From: Phaeobacter bryozoorum
GTDB lineage: Bacteria > Pseudomonadota > Alphaproteobacteria > Rhodobacterales > Rhodobacteraceae
Strand: one strand, 5' to 3'
Length of the DNA: 64,000 bases
Assembly (NCBI RefSeq): GCF_041893525.1
Contig: NZ_CP169068.1
Positions 1 to 8,561 of this stretch are shown piece by piece; the stretch's first letter is position 1; every line of letters begins with the position of its first letter. The notes beneath the pieces were generated by a model. That model was not told where the DNA came from, ran no database searches, and saw nothing but the letters and a program-made list of their open reading frames with translations. Both the position numbers and the translations under genes were made by a program.

Positions 1-1097
1 ATGGTTGCGGTGCCGACATAGGCCGCGCGGTTGCCGATCGGCAGACGGGCCTTGTCCGTCCGGCACTCAACCTTGCCACCCTCCCCTTCGACCAGCTGTT
101 TCAGCGCAAAAGCCGCCTCAACCGGGACCAGATCACCGATCAGGCCGGCAATCTTCTTGCCCTTCATTGCGGCGGCCGCTGCCTCCAGGGCCTCCGGCCA
201 GGTCGCGGGCTTCAGCTTGCCGTCGACACGCACATAGGGGCGATCCAGACGCTGGCGACGCAGCCCGTCCCAGACGAACCGGGTCTTGTCGCTGATCCAT
301 TCCTCATTCACGCCGTCATGGTTGCGCGGCAGGATGCGCATCACTTCGCGGCCTTTGGTGTCGACACGGATGTTCGACCCCAGCGCGTCCATCACGTCGA
401 TGGTTTCGGTTTTGGTCAACTCCCACGGGCGGGCCGTGAAGGCATAGGGTTTCGAGGTCAGCGCCCCAACCGGGCACAGGTCGATGATATTGCCCTGAAG
501 GTTCGAATCCAGCGTCTCGTTCAGATAGGAGGTAATCTCGCTATCCTCACCACGACCGGTCTGGCCCATCTGGGTAATGCCTGCGACTTCGGTGGTGAAA
601 CGAACGCAACGCGTGCAGGAAATGCAGCGGGTCATTGCGGTGCCGACGAGCGGACCGAGATCGAGATCGTCGACGGCGCGCTTTGGCTCTCGGAAGCGCG
701 AGAAATCAACGCCATAAGCCATCGCCTGATCCTGAAGATCACATTCGCCACCCTGATCGCAGATCGGGCAATCCAGCGGATGGTTGATCAGCAGGAACTC
801 CATCACGCCCTCACGGGCCTTCTTGACCATCGGCGAATTGGTCTTCACCTGCGGCGCCTGGCCTTCGGGACCGGGACGCAGGTCGCGGACCTGCATGGCG
901 CAGGAGGCGGCAGGTTTCGGCGGGCCGCCGACAACCTCAACCAGGCACATCCGGCAATTGCCGGCGATGGACAGGCGCTCGTGGTAGCAGAAACGGGGAA
1001 TTTCCACCCCGGCCTCTTCACAGGCCTGGATCAGGGTCATCGCCCCATCCACCTCAATCTCGGTTCCGTCAATGTTGATCTTGCGGAGGTCAGACAT
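1..1097 (-). CDS. nuoG: NADH-quinone oxidoreductase subunit G, N-terminal part (runs off window)
   Basis: Electron-transfer subunit of the peripheral arm of respiratory complex I, carrying several iron-sulfur clusters between the flavin and the quinone site. Translated from the ATG three bases after the preceding gene, the protein shows a ferredoxin-type [2Fe-2S] site (Cys37, Cys48, Cys51, Cys66), then the HPLDCPICDQGGECDLQD segment that carries the His/Cys and further Cys ligands, then CISCTRC. The molybdopterin-oxidoreductase-like part has only begun where the window ends, so about 365 residues are visible. It is the last visible gene of the nuo operon; its tight spacing implies co-transcription. 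The 3' end, and any nuoH onward, lies outside. The family assignment is secure. Confidence 0.97.
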   Translation of the reverse strand, partial: MSDLRKINIDGTEIEVDGAMTLIQACEEAGVEIPRFCYHERLSIAGNCRMCLVEVVGGPPKPAASCAMQVRDLRPGPEGQAPQVKTNSPMVKKAREGVMEFLLINHPLDCPICDQGGECDLQDQAMAYGVDFSRFREPKRAVDDLDLGPLVGTAMTRCISCTRCVRFTTEVAGITQMGQTGRGEDSEITSYLNETLDSNLQGNIIDLCPVGALTSKPYAFTARPWELTKTETIDVMDALGSNIRVDTKGREVMRILPRNHDGVNEEWISDKTRFVWDGLRRQRLDRPYVRVDGKLKPATWPEALEAAAAAMKGKKIAGLIGDLVPVEAAFALKQLVEGEGGKVECRTDKARLPIGNRAAYVGTAT

Positions 1098-1100
1098 GGT

Positions 1101-1505
1101 CTATTTCGCCCTCAGTAAAACGCCGATCGCGCTGTTTTTCTTGATTTCCGCACGACCAAACGTACAGAATGTTTCCGTTTTCTCATATGAGACCCCGTTT
1201 TGCGCCAGGAAGCGTTCTCCCTTGGCCCGCATCCGGGCTTTTTCCTCGTCCGAGCCGATGTAGGCGCGGATTTCCGTATCCGTATAGCCAAGAGCATTGG
1301 CACGTGCCCGCAGGCGCCGCAGTTCGGTCAGACCCTTGAAGTAACGCGCGGTAATCGCATCACAGTGGTCGGCCACTTCCTTGGCCAGAGCGACCGCGAA
1401 CAGCGGGTCTTCGATCTCTTGCACATCGCGCAAGGACGGCTTTGCCGCGCCCATCGACGGCAGCAGCATCAGGCAGGCGGCACATGTCGCAATCAGGATT
1501 CGCAT
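1101..1505 (-). CDS. small secreted DUF5333-like protein inside the nuo operon
   Basis: A 134-residue protein between the nuoF-side lipoprotein and nuoG, ending three bases before nuoG. The start is set by a good AAGGAG ribosome site about eight bases upstream; a longer in-frame reading has none. The N-terminus is a typical signal peptide (basic start, hydrophobic core about residues 4-19, likely cleavage after GAA at 19-21). The mature part is helical and charged, with two cysteines that could form a disulfide. It resembles what is annotated as DUF5333 in Rhodobacteraceae nuo operons; that name is from memory and unverified. The function is unknown. Position implies expression with complex I, and export to the periplasm implies it is not a peripheral-arm subunit. 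Confidence 0.75.
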   Translation of the reverse strand: MRILIATCAACLMLLPSMGAAKPSLRDVQEIEDPLFAVALAKEVADHCDAITARYFKGLTELRRLRARANALGYTDTEIRAYIGSDEEKARMRAKGERFLAQNGVSYEKTETFCTFGRAEIKKNSAIGVLLRAK

Positions 1506-1552
1506 TGGTGAACACTCCTTGGTGAGGGAGCGACCAGAACGCGCGCAGGCGA

Positions 1553-1573
1553 CGGCGTTATGCAATAACACCG
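1553..1573. repeat. short inverted repeat between lipoprotein and DUF5333-like genes
   Basis: CGG-C-GTTAT, three-base loop, ATAAC-A-CCG: an eight-pair stem with one mismatch in the 113-bp gap inside the nuo operon. It lacks a T tract, so it is more likely an mRNA processing or stability hairpin than a terminator. The structure is seen; the role is a guess. Confidence 0.35.
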
Positions 1574-1618
1574 GCGTGGGCGCAGATTGCGCGGCCAAGG
1601 GATATGCCCGGCCTGCGA

Positions 1619-1969
1619 TCACGGGGTGCAGGTTCCGCCATAGACGGCCGTATCGCCATCCAGCGGCACGGCAATATCCGCATCAAGCGGGTTGACCTGC
1701 CAGGCAATGCGCGACGTGCCGAAGTTTTCGATGCAGTAACGGGTGCTCTCGTGATGAGCGGCCAGCCGCGCGCCTTCCAGCGAGCGCGAGGCTTTGGATA
1801 CCGTAGTGGTAAACACCGCCAGCGTCTCTTTCTTGTTGACCGCTTTGGACTTCGCCGAAAAGGGCACGCCCGCGTAGGTCGGGCGATTGTTGACGATACC
1901 GTCACACCCGGCCAGCACCCCGCCGCAGACGGCCAGCACAGCCATGGTTTTGGTCACACCCGTGATCAT
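1619..1969 (-). CDS. small lipoprotein inside the nuo operon
   Basis: A 116-residue protein with an N-terminal hydrophobic stretch ending in the lipobox LAGC, so Cys22 would be the lipidated residue and the protein would be membrane-anchored in the periplasm. The mature part is short and has no motif I recognise; it contains a further Cys near the middle and one at the end that could pair. It begins 17 bases after nuoF and is followed by a 113-bp gap with a small hairpin. The ribosome site at the chosen ATG is weak, and an ATG eight codons further in is possible, which would still leave a lipobox. Function unknown; it is probably one of the unidentified reading frames known to interrupt nuo operons in this lineage. 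Confidence 0.65.
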   Translation of the reverse strand: MITGVTKTMAVLAVCGGVLAGCDGIVNNRPTYAGVPFSAKSKAVNKKETLAVFTTTVSKASRSLEGARLAAHHESTRYCIENFGTSRIAWQVNPLDADIAVPLDGDTAVYGGTCTP

Positions 1970-1986
1970 CCGGCTACCCCCCGACC

Positions 1987-3285
1987 CTATTCGGCTGCCA
2001 TGGCGCCCATGCGCCCGGACTTCTGTGCCTTGATACGGTCTTCGATTTCCTCGCGGAAATTGCGGATCAGGCCCTGGATCGGCCAGGCTGCGGCGTCGCC
2101 GAGCGCGCAAATGGTGTGGCCTTCGACCTGCTTGGTCACATCCCACAGCATGTCGATCTCTTCCAGCTCGGCCTCGCCTTTCACCAGACGGTCCATCACG
2201 CGCATCATCCAGCCGGTGCCTTCACGGCAGGGGGTGCATTGGCCGCAGCTTTCGTGCTTGTAGAACTTCGATAGGCGCCAGATCGCCTTGATGATATCGG
2301 TCTGCTTGTCCATCACGATGACCGCCGCCGTGCCAAGGCCGGAGCCCAGTTCGCCGCGCAGATAGTCGAAATCCATGATCGCGTCGCGCATGTTCTCGCC
2401 GCGCACACACGGAACAGAGGAGCCGCCGGGGATCACCGCCAGCAGGTTGTCCCAGCCGCCGCGGATGCCGCCGCAATGCTTCTCGATCAGCTCCTCAAAG
2501 GAAATGCTCATCGCCTCTTCAACCACGCAAGGGTTGTTGACGTGGCCGGAGATCGCAAACAGCTTGGTGCCCGCGTTGTTCTGACGGCCAAAGCCTGCAA
2601 ACCAATCGGGGCCGCGACGCAGGATGGTCGGCACAACGGCAATGGATTCAACGTTGTTCACCGTGGTCGGGCAGCCATAAAGGCCAGCACCAGCCGGGAA
2701 CGGCGGTTTCATCCGCGGCATGCCCTTCTTGCCCTCAAGGCTTTCGATCAGCGCAGTTTCTTCGCCGCAGATATAGGCCCCTGCACCATGGTGCAGGAAG
2801 ACGTCAAAGTCCCAGCCGGAGCCAGCGGCATTACGGCCCAGGAGCCCTGCGTCATAGCATTCGTCGATGGCCGCCTGCAACGCCTCGCGCTCGCGGATAT
2901 ATTCGCCGCGCAGGTATATGTAGCAGGTATGCGCATTCATAGCGAAGGAGGCGATCAGCGCGCCCTCGATCAGCGTATGCGGATCATGGCGCATGATTTC
3001 ACGGTCTTTGCAGGTGCCCGGTTCCGATTCATCGGCGTTGATCACCAGATACGAGGGGCGACCATCGCTCTCTTTCGGCATAAAGGACCATTTAAGGCCG
3101 GTAGGGAAGCCCGCACCACCGCGTCCGCGCAGGCCGGAATCCTTCATGTTCTGGATGATCCAGTCCCGCCCTTTTTCGATGATGCCCGCAGTGCCATCCC
3201 AATGGCCCCGCTGTTTTGCGCCTGCCAATGTGCGCTCATGCATCCCGTAAAGGTTGGTAAAGATCCGGTCCTGGTCCTTCAGCAT
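1987..3285 (-). CDS. nuoF: NADH-quinone oxidoreductase subunit F (NADH- and FMN-binding)
   Basis: The NADH-dehydrogenase subunit of complex I: it binds NADH and FMN and passes electrons to cluster N3. At 432 residues it has the usual length. The glycine-rich GLRGRGGAGFPTGLKW segment at 51-66 is the flavin/NADH loop, and the N3 [4Fe-4S] ligands are visible as SCGQCTPC (Cys347, Cys350, Cys353) plus Cys393. It starts six bases after the small DUF5337-like gene and is followed by a lipoprotein gene 17 bases on. No key residue is missing. Confidence 0.98.
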   Translation of the reverse strand: MLKDQDRIFTNLYGMHERTLAGAKQRGHWDGTAGIIEKGRDWIIQNMKDSGLRGRGGAGFPTGLKWSFMPKESDGRPSYLVINADESEPGTCKDREIMRHDPHTLIEGALIASFAMNAHTCYIYLRGEYIREREALQAAIDECYDAGLLGRNAAGSGWDFDVFLHHGAGAYICGEETALIESLEGKKGMPRMKPPFPAGAGLYGCPTTVNNVESIAVVPTILRRGPDWFAGFGRQNNAGTKLFAISGHVNNPCVVEEAMSISFEELIEKHCGGIRGGWDNLLAVIPGGSSVPCVRGENMRDAIMDFDYLRGELGSGLGTAAVIVMDKQTDIIKAIWRLSKFYKHESCGQCTPCREGTGWMMRVMDRLVKGEAELEEIDMLWDVTKQVEGHTICALGDAAAWPIQGLIRNFREEIEDRIKAQKSGRMGAMAAE

Positions 3286-3291
3286 GTCTGC

Positions 3292-3519
3292 CTACCTTTG
3301 GCTGTCCTGGCGCATCCGCCAGAGTTGAAAAATGTTGACCGCTGCATAGATGAAGCCTGCAAGGGCTGCGAAATCAAACAGCAGAGCGTAGCGCCCGGCG
3401 AGCCCCAGCGCGGGGCCGATGAACAACGACATTGCCAGCCAGCCAAGCATGGTTGCGGCAATCACCAATGCGATGTGCCGTCCCTTTGCTGCCAGTGCTT
3501 TGTCGCGCTCTACGCTCAT
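3292..3519 (-). CDS. two-TM DUF5337-like small membrane protein in the nuo operon
   Basis: A 75-residue protein with a charged N-terminus and two hydrophobic helices (about 16-35 and 43-66) joined by a short turn, ending in a basic tail. It sits between nuoE (53-base gap) and nuoF (six bases). I believe this corresponds to a DUF5337 family seen next to complex I genes in Rhodobacteraceae; the domain name is recalled, not checked. Two closely spaced helices and constant linkage to nuo suggest a small inner-membrane accessory or assembly factor, but nothing in the sequence proves it. Confidence 0.7.
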   Translation of the reverse strand: MSVERDKALAAKGRHIALVIAATMLGWLAMSLFIGPALGLAGRYALLFDFAALAGFIYAAVNIFQLWRMRQDSQR

Positions 3520-3572
3520 GTGGTCCTGAATATTGGCCCCTGCCCCGTAGGACAGGCGCGGTTATCGTGGTG

Positions 3573-4766
3573 TCAGTCTTTTTTGTAGCGGTCGTCGGCC
3601 TTGGCCTTCTTGGCGAATTCGGTTTCCTCGCCAGCCGCCAATTGCCGGGACTGTTCGATCCAGCCGTCGCGGACGATGCGCCCCTTGAACTTCAACCGGC
3701 TATCGACCCATGCGATCTGCTCATCCGTCCAGGCGGCGATCTGGTCAAAGTGGTAGAACCCCAGATCATTCAGGGTCTGCTCCAGCTTGGGACCGACACC
3801 TTTCAGCATCTTCAGATCATCGGCCTTGCCATCACGCGCTGCGGTCAGGGTTTCCGGCTTCTCTTCAACAGCGGCTCCGGCTTCTGCGGCCGCGCCCTCA
3901 GGAGAGGCCGGTTCGCTGACAGCAGCTTTTTTCGGAGCGGCCTTCTTTGGTGCGTCGCTCTTTGCCTTAGCAACCTCGGCCTGTTTCACCGCCGGAAGCG
4001 GTGTTTTCGGCGCGGGCGGCGGGGTGTCGGCACTGTCGCGACCGGCAACCTTGCCGTCCTTGCCAATCCATGGCGTCAGGATCGGCACTTCGGTGCCGTC
4101 GATACGCTTGACTGTATCGCCAATATCCGCCGCCAGCTGGACCGACGCATTATACTGCGTCTTGCCGCTTTCATATTCTGTCAGCGAGGTCAGCCCCGAT
4201 TTCGGCTCGGCCGCGTAGCGCCCGTTTTGCGGGCCCGGCAGCGGCACCTGACCGGCAGCCAGATCATCCAGCAGCTTGGCAAAGCCTTCTGCGGTCAGAT
4301 CTTCGTAATAATCCTTGCCGATCTGGGCCATCGGGGCGTTGGTGCAGGCACCAAGGCACTCGACCTCTTCCCAGGTAAACTTACCATCCGCCGACAGGGT
4401 AAAAGGCTTGTTCGCGATCTTTTCCTGACAGACGGCAATCAGATCCTCTGCGCCGCAGATCATGCAGGACGTGGTCCCGCAGATCTGAACATGTGCAACC
4501 GATCCAGTGGGTTGCAGCTGGAACATGAAGTAGAAGGACGCAACCTCAAGCGCACGGATATAGGCCATGCCCAGCATGTCCGCGACATATTCGATTGCAG
4601 GCTTCGTCAGCCAGCCTTCCTGCTCCTGCGCACGCCACAGCAGCGGAATGATCGCACTGGCCTGACGGCCATCAGGGAATTTGGTGATCTGCGCTTCGGC
4701 CCATGTCTGGTTCTCGGGCGTGAAGGCAAAACTATCGGGTTGTTCGGAATGCAGACGACGAAGCAT
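3573..4766 (-). CDS. nuoE: NADH-quinone oxidoreductase subunit E with long C-terminal extension
   Basis: Thioredoxin-fold complex I subunit carrying the [2Fe-2S] cluster N1a: CGTTSC (Cys96, Cys101) and CLGAC (Cys137, Cys141). The canonical subunit occupies about residues 1-185. The remaining 210 residues are extra: a linker, a Pro/Ala/Lys-rich low-complexity stretch at 248-310, then a compact domain at about 315-375 with LKMLKGVGPKLEQTLNDLGF, which has the helix-hairpin-helix look of domains also found fused to other alphaproteobacterial proteins. The start overlaps the nuoD stop as TAATG, so translation is probably coupled. The core function is certain; the role of the tail is unknown. Confidence 0.95.
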   Translation of the reverse strand: MLRRLHSEQPDSFAFTPENQTWAEAQITKFPDGRQASAIIPLLWRAQEQEGWLTKPAIEYVADMLGMAYIRALEVASFYFMFQLQPTGSVAHVQICGTTSCMICGAEDLIAVCQEKIANKPFTLSADGKFTWEEVECLGACTNAPMAQIGKDYYEDLTAEGFAKLLDDLAAGQVPLPGPQNGRYAAEPKSGLTSLTEYESGKTQYNASVQLAADIGDTVKRIDGTEVPILTPWIGKDGKVAGRDSADTPPPAPKTPLPAVKQAEVAKAKSDAPKKAAPKKAAVSEPASPEGAAAEAGAAVEEKPETLTAARDGKADDLKMLKGVGPKLEQTLNDLGFYHFDQIAAWTDEQIAWVDSRLKFKGRIVRDGWIEQSRQLAAGEETEFAKKAKADDRYKKD

Positions 4767-5977
4767 TAGCGGTCAATCTCTCCAAATACGACGTCCATGG
4801 TGCCAATGATGGCCGCGACGTCGGCGAGTTGGTGGCCCTTGGCCACATAATCCATGGCCTGCAGATGCAGGAAGCCCGGCGCACGCAGCTTGGCGCGATA
4901 AGGTTTGTTGGTGCCATCTGCAACCAGATAGACGCCAAATTCGCCCTTGGGCGCCTCAACAGCGGCGTAGACCTCGCCGGCGGGCACGTGGAACCCCTCG
5001 GTATAGAGCTTGAAGTGGTGGATCAGGCTCTCCATCGAAGTTTTCATATCGCCCCGTTTGGGCGGGGTCAGCTTGCCACGGGCCAGAATATCACCGGGGG
5101 TTTCGCGCAGTTTGCCGATACACTGGCGAATGATCGACAGCGACTGGCGCATCTCTTCCATACGGACAAGGTAGCGGTCGTAGCAGTCGCCGTTCTTGCC
5201 AACCGGGATCTGGAAATCGAATTCGTCATAGCACTCATAGGGCTGCGCACGGCGCAGGTCCCAGGCAAGGCCGGAGCCGCGCACCATCACCCCGGAGAAC
5301 CCGTAGTTGAGGATATCCTCCTCGGTCACGACACCGATATCGGCATTCCGCTGTTTAAAGATGCGGTTCTCGGTCAGCAGCCCGTCGATGTCATCCAGAA
5401 CGGATGGGAAGCTATGGGTCCAGGCCTCGATATCGTCGATCAGCGCGTCGGGCAGATCCTGATGCACACCACCGGGGCGGAAATACGCCGCGTGCAGGCG
5501 CGCACCACAGGCCCGCTCATAGAAGATCATCAGCTTCTCGCGCTCTTCAAAGCCCCACAGCGGCGGGGTCAGCGCGCCAACGTCCATCGCCTGCGTCGTC
5601 ACGTTCAGCAGGTGATTGAGGATCCGGCCGATCTCGGAATAGAGAACGCGGATCAGCGACGCGCGACGCGGCACTTCCACGCCGGTCAGCTTTTCGATGG
5701 CCAGACACCAGGCATGTTCCTGGTTCATCGGCGCCACATAGTCGAGGCGGTCGAAATACGGCAGGTTCTGCAGGTACGTCCGGCTCTCCATCAGCTTTTC
5801 GGTGCCGCGGTGCAACAGGCCGATATGCGGGTCGCAGCGCTCAACGATTTCGCCGTCCAGCTCCAGCACCAGACGCAGAACGCCGTGTGCCGCAGGGTGT
5901 TGCGGTCCGAAGTTGATGTTGAAGTTACGGATCTTCTGTTCGCCGGTCAGGGCGTCGTCCATTTTGGAGCCGTCCAT
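4766..5977 (-). CDS. nuoD: NADH-quinone oxidoreductase subunit D (49-kDa)
   Basis: Forms the quinone-binding pocket of complex I together with NuoB. The protein is 404 residues and shows GPQHPAAHG with His27 and His31, and Tyr80 in DRLDYV; by homology with Thermus Nqo4, His31 and Tyr80 match the residues that contact the quinone head group. The ATG overlaps the nuoC stop (TAATG) and has GAGGGGG upstream; a start 18 codons earlier would lie inside nuoC and is unlikely. The stop overlaps the nuoE start in the same way, so C-D-E are translationally coupled. Confidence 0.97.
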   Translation of the reverse strand: MDGSKMDDALTGEQKIRNFNINFGPQHPAAHGVLRLVLELDGEIVERCDPHIGLLHRGTEKLMESRTYLQNLPYFDRLDYVAPMNQEHAWCLAIEKLTGVEVPRRASLIRVLYSEIGRILNHLLNVTTQAMDVGALTPPLWGFEEREKLMIFYERACGARLHAAYFRPGGVHQDLPDALIDDIEAWTHSFPSVLDDIDGLLTENRIFKQRNADIGVVTEEDILNYGFSGVMVRGSGLAWDLRRAQPYECYDEFDFQIPVGKNGDCYDRYLVRMEEMRQSLSIIRQCIGKLRETPGDILARGKLTPPKRGDMKTSMESLIHHFKLYTEGFHVPAGEVYAAVEAPKGEFGVYLVADGTNKPYRAKLRAPGFLHLQAMDYVAKGHQLADVAAIIGTMDVVFGEIDR

Positions 5978-6582
5978 TACTTCGCCCCCTCTTTCTCGTC
6001 GCCGGGCAGGATGTATTCGGCACCCTCCCACGGGCTCATGAAGTCAAACTGGCGGTACTCCTGAACCAGGCTGACCGGTTCATAGACAACGCGTTTCTGC
6101 GCCTCGTCGTAGCGAACCTCTGTATAGCCGGTGGTCGGGAAATCCTTGCGCAGCGGATAGCCACGGAAACCATAGTCGGTCAGAATGCGGCGCAGATCCG
6201 GGTGGCCGGTGAACAGGATGCCGAACATGTCGAACACCTCCCGCTCAAACCAGTTGGCCGAGGGATGGATGGTCACGATCGACGGCAGCATCTCATCCTC
6301 GCGGATCGATACGCGCAGGCGGATCCGCTGGTTCTGATACATCGACAGGAAATGATAGACCACGTCGAACCGCTTGGCGCGATCCGGGTAGTCAACGGCC
6401 GTGATATCGACAAGCGACGAGAACTTGCAGGTCGCATCGGCTTTCAGAAATTCGACAAACCCCGCAAGGTTCGACGGGGCAACATCGACATTCAGCTCAT
6501 CAAAGCTGACATCCCAGTCGATGACACAATCAGGACGTTTGGCAGCGATCTGGGTGCCGAGTTCTTTCAGAGCTTCAGTCAT
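5977..6582 (-). CDS. nuoC: NADH-quinone oxidoreductase subunit C (30-kDa)
   Basis: Peripheral-arm subunit linking NuoD and NuoG-side subunits. It is 201 residues, a stand-alone NuoC rather than the NuoCD fusion of enterics. The family signature WFEREVFDMFGILF at 111-124, followed by HPDLRRILTDYGFRG and PLRKDFP, is intact. The chosen ATG has GGAGA eight bases upstream; an in-frame ATG eight codons earlier has no better site. It lies 24 bases after nuoB and overlaps nuoD by one base. Confidence 0.96.
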   Translation of the reverse strand: MTEALKELGTQIAAKRPDCVIDWDVSFDELNVDVAPSNLAGFVEFLKADATCKFSSLVDITAVDYPDRAKRFDVVYHFLSMYQNQRIRLRVSIREDEMLPSIVTIHPSANWFEREVFDMFGILFTGHPDLRRILTDYGFRGYPLRKDFPTTGYTEVRYDEAQKRVVYEPVSLVQEYRQFDFMSPWEGAEYILPGDEKEGAK

Positions 6583-6606
6583 ATTTGTCTCTCCAACCAA
6601 AGCCAC

Positions 6607-7140
6607 TTAACGCACAAGCGTGCCGGTGCGGCGAATTTTGCGCTGCAATTGCATCAGACCATACAGCAGCGCCTCTGCCGTCGGCGGGCAACCGGGCACA
6701 TAGACATCCACAGGCACGATCCGGTCACATCCGCGCACCACGGAATAGCTGTAGTGGTAATAGCCGCCGCCATTGGCGCAGGACCCCATCGAGATCACAT
6801 AACGCGGCTCGGGCATCTGGTCGTAGACCTTGCGTAGGGCGGGCGCCATCTTGTTGGTCAGCGTCCCCGCGACGATCATCACATCCGACTGGCGCGGAGA
6901 GGCACGCGGCGCGATACCGAAACGCTCGGCATCGTAGCGCGGCATCGAGGTGTGCATCATCTCAACCGCGCAGCAGGCCAGACCAAAGGTCATCCAGTGC
7001 AGCGAGCCGGTGCGCGCCCAGTTGATGATATCCTCTGCCGAGGTCAGCAGAAACCCCTTGTCCTGCAGTTCGGCATTCAGGGCCTGGGTGACAACTTCCT
7101 TGTCGACGCCAGCCGTATTGGCTCCGGTCATCACTCCCAT
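6607..7140 (-). CDS. nuoB: NADH-quinone oxidoreductase subunit B (PSST, cluster N2)
   Basis: Carries the terminal [4Fe-4S] cluster N2 that reduces quinone. Counting from the MGVMTG start, ligands are Cys56 and Cys57 (adjacent pair in FGLACCAVEMM), Cys121 (GSCANGGG) and Cys151 (PGCPPTAEALL), all present. The usual length is met at 177 residues. An alternative start three codons later overlaps the nuoA stop as TGATG, the style used elsewhere in this operon, so the first three residues are uncertain. Confidence 0.97.
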   Translation of the reverse strand: MGVMTGANTAGVDKEVVTQALNAELQDKGFLLTSAEDIINWARTGSLHWMTFGLACCAVEMMHTSMPRYDAERFGIAPRASPRQSDVMIVAGTLTNKMAPALRKVYDQMPEPRYVISMGSCANGGGYYHYSYSVVRGCDRIVPVDVYVPGCPPTAEALLYGLMQLQRKIRRTGTLVR

Positions 7141-7496
7141 TCCAGGGCCCCTTTCTTCCACTCATAGGCAAAACCGATGGTCAGCACAGCGAGAAACACC
7201 ATCATCGACCAGAAGCCCGCATCGCTCATATCCTTGAAGCCGACGGCCCAGGGAAACAGAAACGCTATTTCCAGATCAAAAATGATGAACAGAATCGACA
7301 CCAGGTAGAACCGGACATCAAACTTCATCCGTGCGTCGTCGAATGCGTTGAACCCGCATTCGTAGGCGCTGACCTTTTCAGGGTCCGGATTGCGGACGGC
7401 CAGCACAACTGCCGCCAAAATAAGAACAATTCCAAGCCCGACCGCTACGGCCAGAAACACCAGAATCGGGAGGTATTCCCGCAACATCTCTTCCAC
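7131..7496 (-). CDS. nuoA: NADH-quinone oxidoreductase subunit A
   Basis: Small membrane-arm subunit with three transmembrane helices (about 10-34, 62-86 and 92-112) and the conserved loop YECGFNAFDDARMKFDVRFYLV that faces the quinone channel. The start is a GTG with AAGGAG six bases upstream; the ATG three codons later has a poorer site. It is the first gene of the operon and the only one with a free upstream region, so the nuo promoter should lie in the 238 bp before it. Its 3' end overlaps nuoB. Confidence 0.96.
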   Translation of the reverse strand: MEEMLREYLPILVFLAVAVGLGIVLILAAVVLAVRNPDPEKVSAYECGFNAFDDARMKFDVRFYLVSILFIIFDLEIAFLFPWAVGFKDMSDAGFWSMMVFLAVLTIGFAYEWKKGALEWE

Positions 7497-7561
7497 GAGT
7501 GGCTCCTTTCCGTGCGCGCGGATTTCTGCGCGCCGTCAATTGGCGTGTTGACTTGGGGCAG

Positions 7562-7590
7562 TGTCTACTCCCCTCCCCCCTCACCGTCAA
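7562..7590 (-). promoter_or_regulatory. candidate promoter of the nuo operon
   Basis: On the minus strand TTGACG, a 17-bp purine-rich spacer and TAGACA, about 70 bp upstream of the nuoA start. Spacing is ideal; the -10 matches sigma70 only moderately. This is the best match I see in the nuoA upstream gap. The leader that follows also holds a small GC hairpin near 7512-7533. Confidence 0.4.
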
Positions 7591-7734
7591 CCAACGCATC
7601 GTTAATGGATAAACCTTCTGTAACGGGCGCGGCAGATCCACATCATGGGCCTTAAACCCTATTGTTTTCATAGGATAAGGCGTACCCGGCAAAAGGCACG
7701 CCCCAAGCGAAGAAATCAGGCATTTTTAACGGGG

Positions 7735-8517
7735 CTACCGCTGCCAGCTTGGTTTTTCCTTGGCGAAAAACGCGGCAATCCCTTCGGGTGCCTCCCGGCC
7801 TTCCCAGCGCTCCACCAATGCGGCAATCGTGTGATCAATCACCGCATCGTCGATTTTCGGCCCCAGATCACGTACCAATGCCTTTGCGGCCCCGACCGCC
7901 TCGGGCGCGCAGCTCAGATAGGGGGTCACCTCGGCCTCGATTGCGGCGTCCATCTCGCTGGCGGGCACGGTCCGCGCAAGAATCCCGAGATCGACCGCCT
8001 CATCAGCCCCGAACAGGCGCGCCGACATAAAGACACGCCGAGCCCGCGCCTCACCCATGCGGGCGACGACATAGGGGCCAATCGTGGCCGGGATCAGGCC
8101 CAGCCGTGTCTCCGTAAGACCCATCTTGATGTGGTCGGCCCCAATCGCGACATCGCAGACACAGGCCATGCCGACACCGCCGCCAAAGGCATTGCCCTGA
8201 ACCGCCCCAATCACCGGCTGCGGCAAGGTATTGATGGCCATCAGCATCTCCGCCAGAACCCTGGCTTCGCGCGCACGGGTTTCGGCATCCGCAGTCATCT
8301 GTGCCTGCATCCAGCCCAGATCGCCGCCCGCGCAGAAACTCTTGCCCGCCCCAGTGAGCACGACAACGCGCACCGACCGGTCCGCAGCCAGCGCAGCTGC
8401 GGCAGCCTTCAGCTCCTGTAGCATATCGCCGGACATGGCGTTGTGCTTCTCGGGGCGGTTGAGCATGAGGGTCGCAACACCCCGATCGTCGGTGGTCAGC
8501 GTGAGTGTGGTGTACAT
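7735..8517 (-). CDS. liuC: enoyl-CoA hydratase/isomerase family protein, probable methylglutaconyl-CoA hydratase
   Basis: Crotonase-fold enzyme of 260 residues. The oxyanion-hole segments FCAGGDL (about 61-67) and GNAFGGGVGMA (about 107-117) and the acid/base region ETRLGLIPATIGPYV are present. Downstream of HMG-CoA lyase and methylcrotonyl-CoA carboxylase genes, it most likely hydrates 3-methylglutaconyl-CoA to HMG-CoA in leucine and isovalerate breakdown; the exact substrate is inferred from neighbours. AGGA eight bases before the ATG supports the start. It is the last gene of the cluster, before the nuo upstream region. Confidence 0.88.
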   Translation of the reverse strand: MYTTLTLTTDDRGVATLMLNRPEKHNAMSGDMLQELKAAAAALAADRSVRVVVLTGAGKSFCAGGDLGWMQAQMTADAETRAREARVLAEMLMAINTLPQPVIGAVQGNAFGGGVGMACVCDVAIGADHIKMGLTETRLGLIPATIGPYVVARMGEARARRVFMSARLFGADEAVDLGILARTVPASEMDAAIEAEVTPYLSCAPEAVGAAKALVRDLGPKIDDAVIDHTIAALVERWEGREAPEGIAAFFAKEKPSWQR

Positions 8518-8561
8518 AGGGGTCGTCCTGCCTGTCCTGCTCGCAGCCCACTGCCGGCGGG

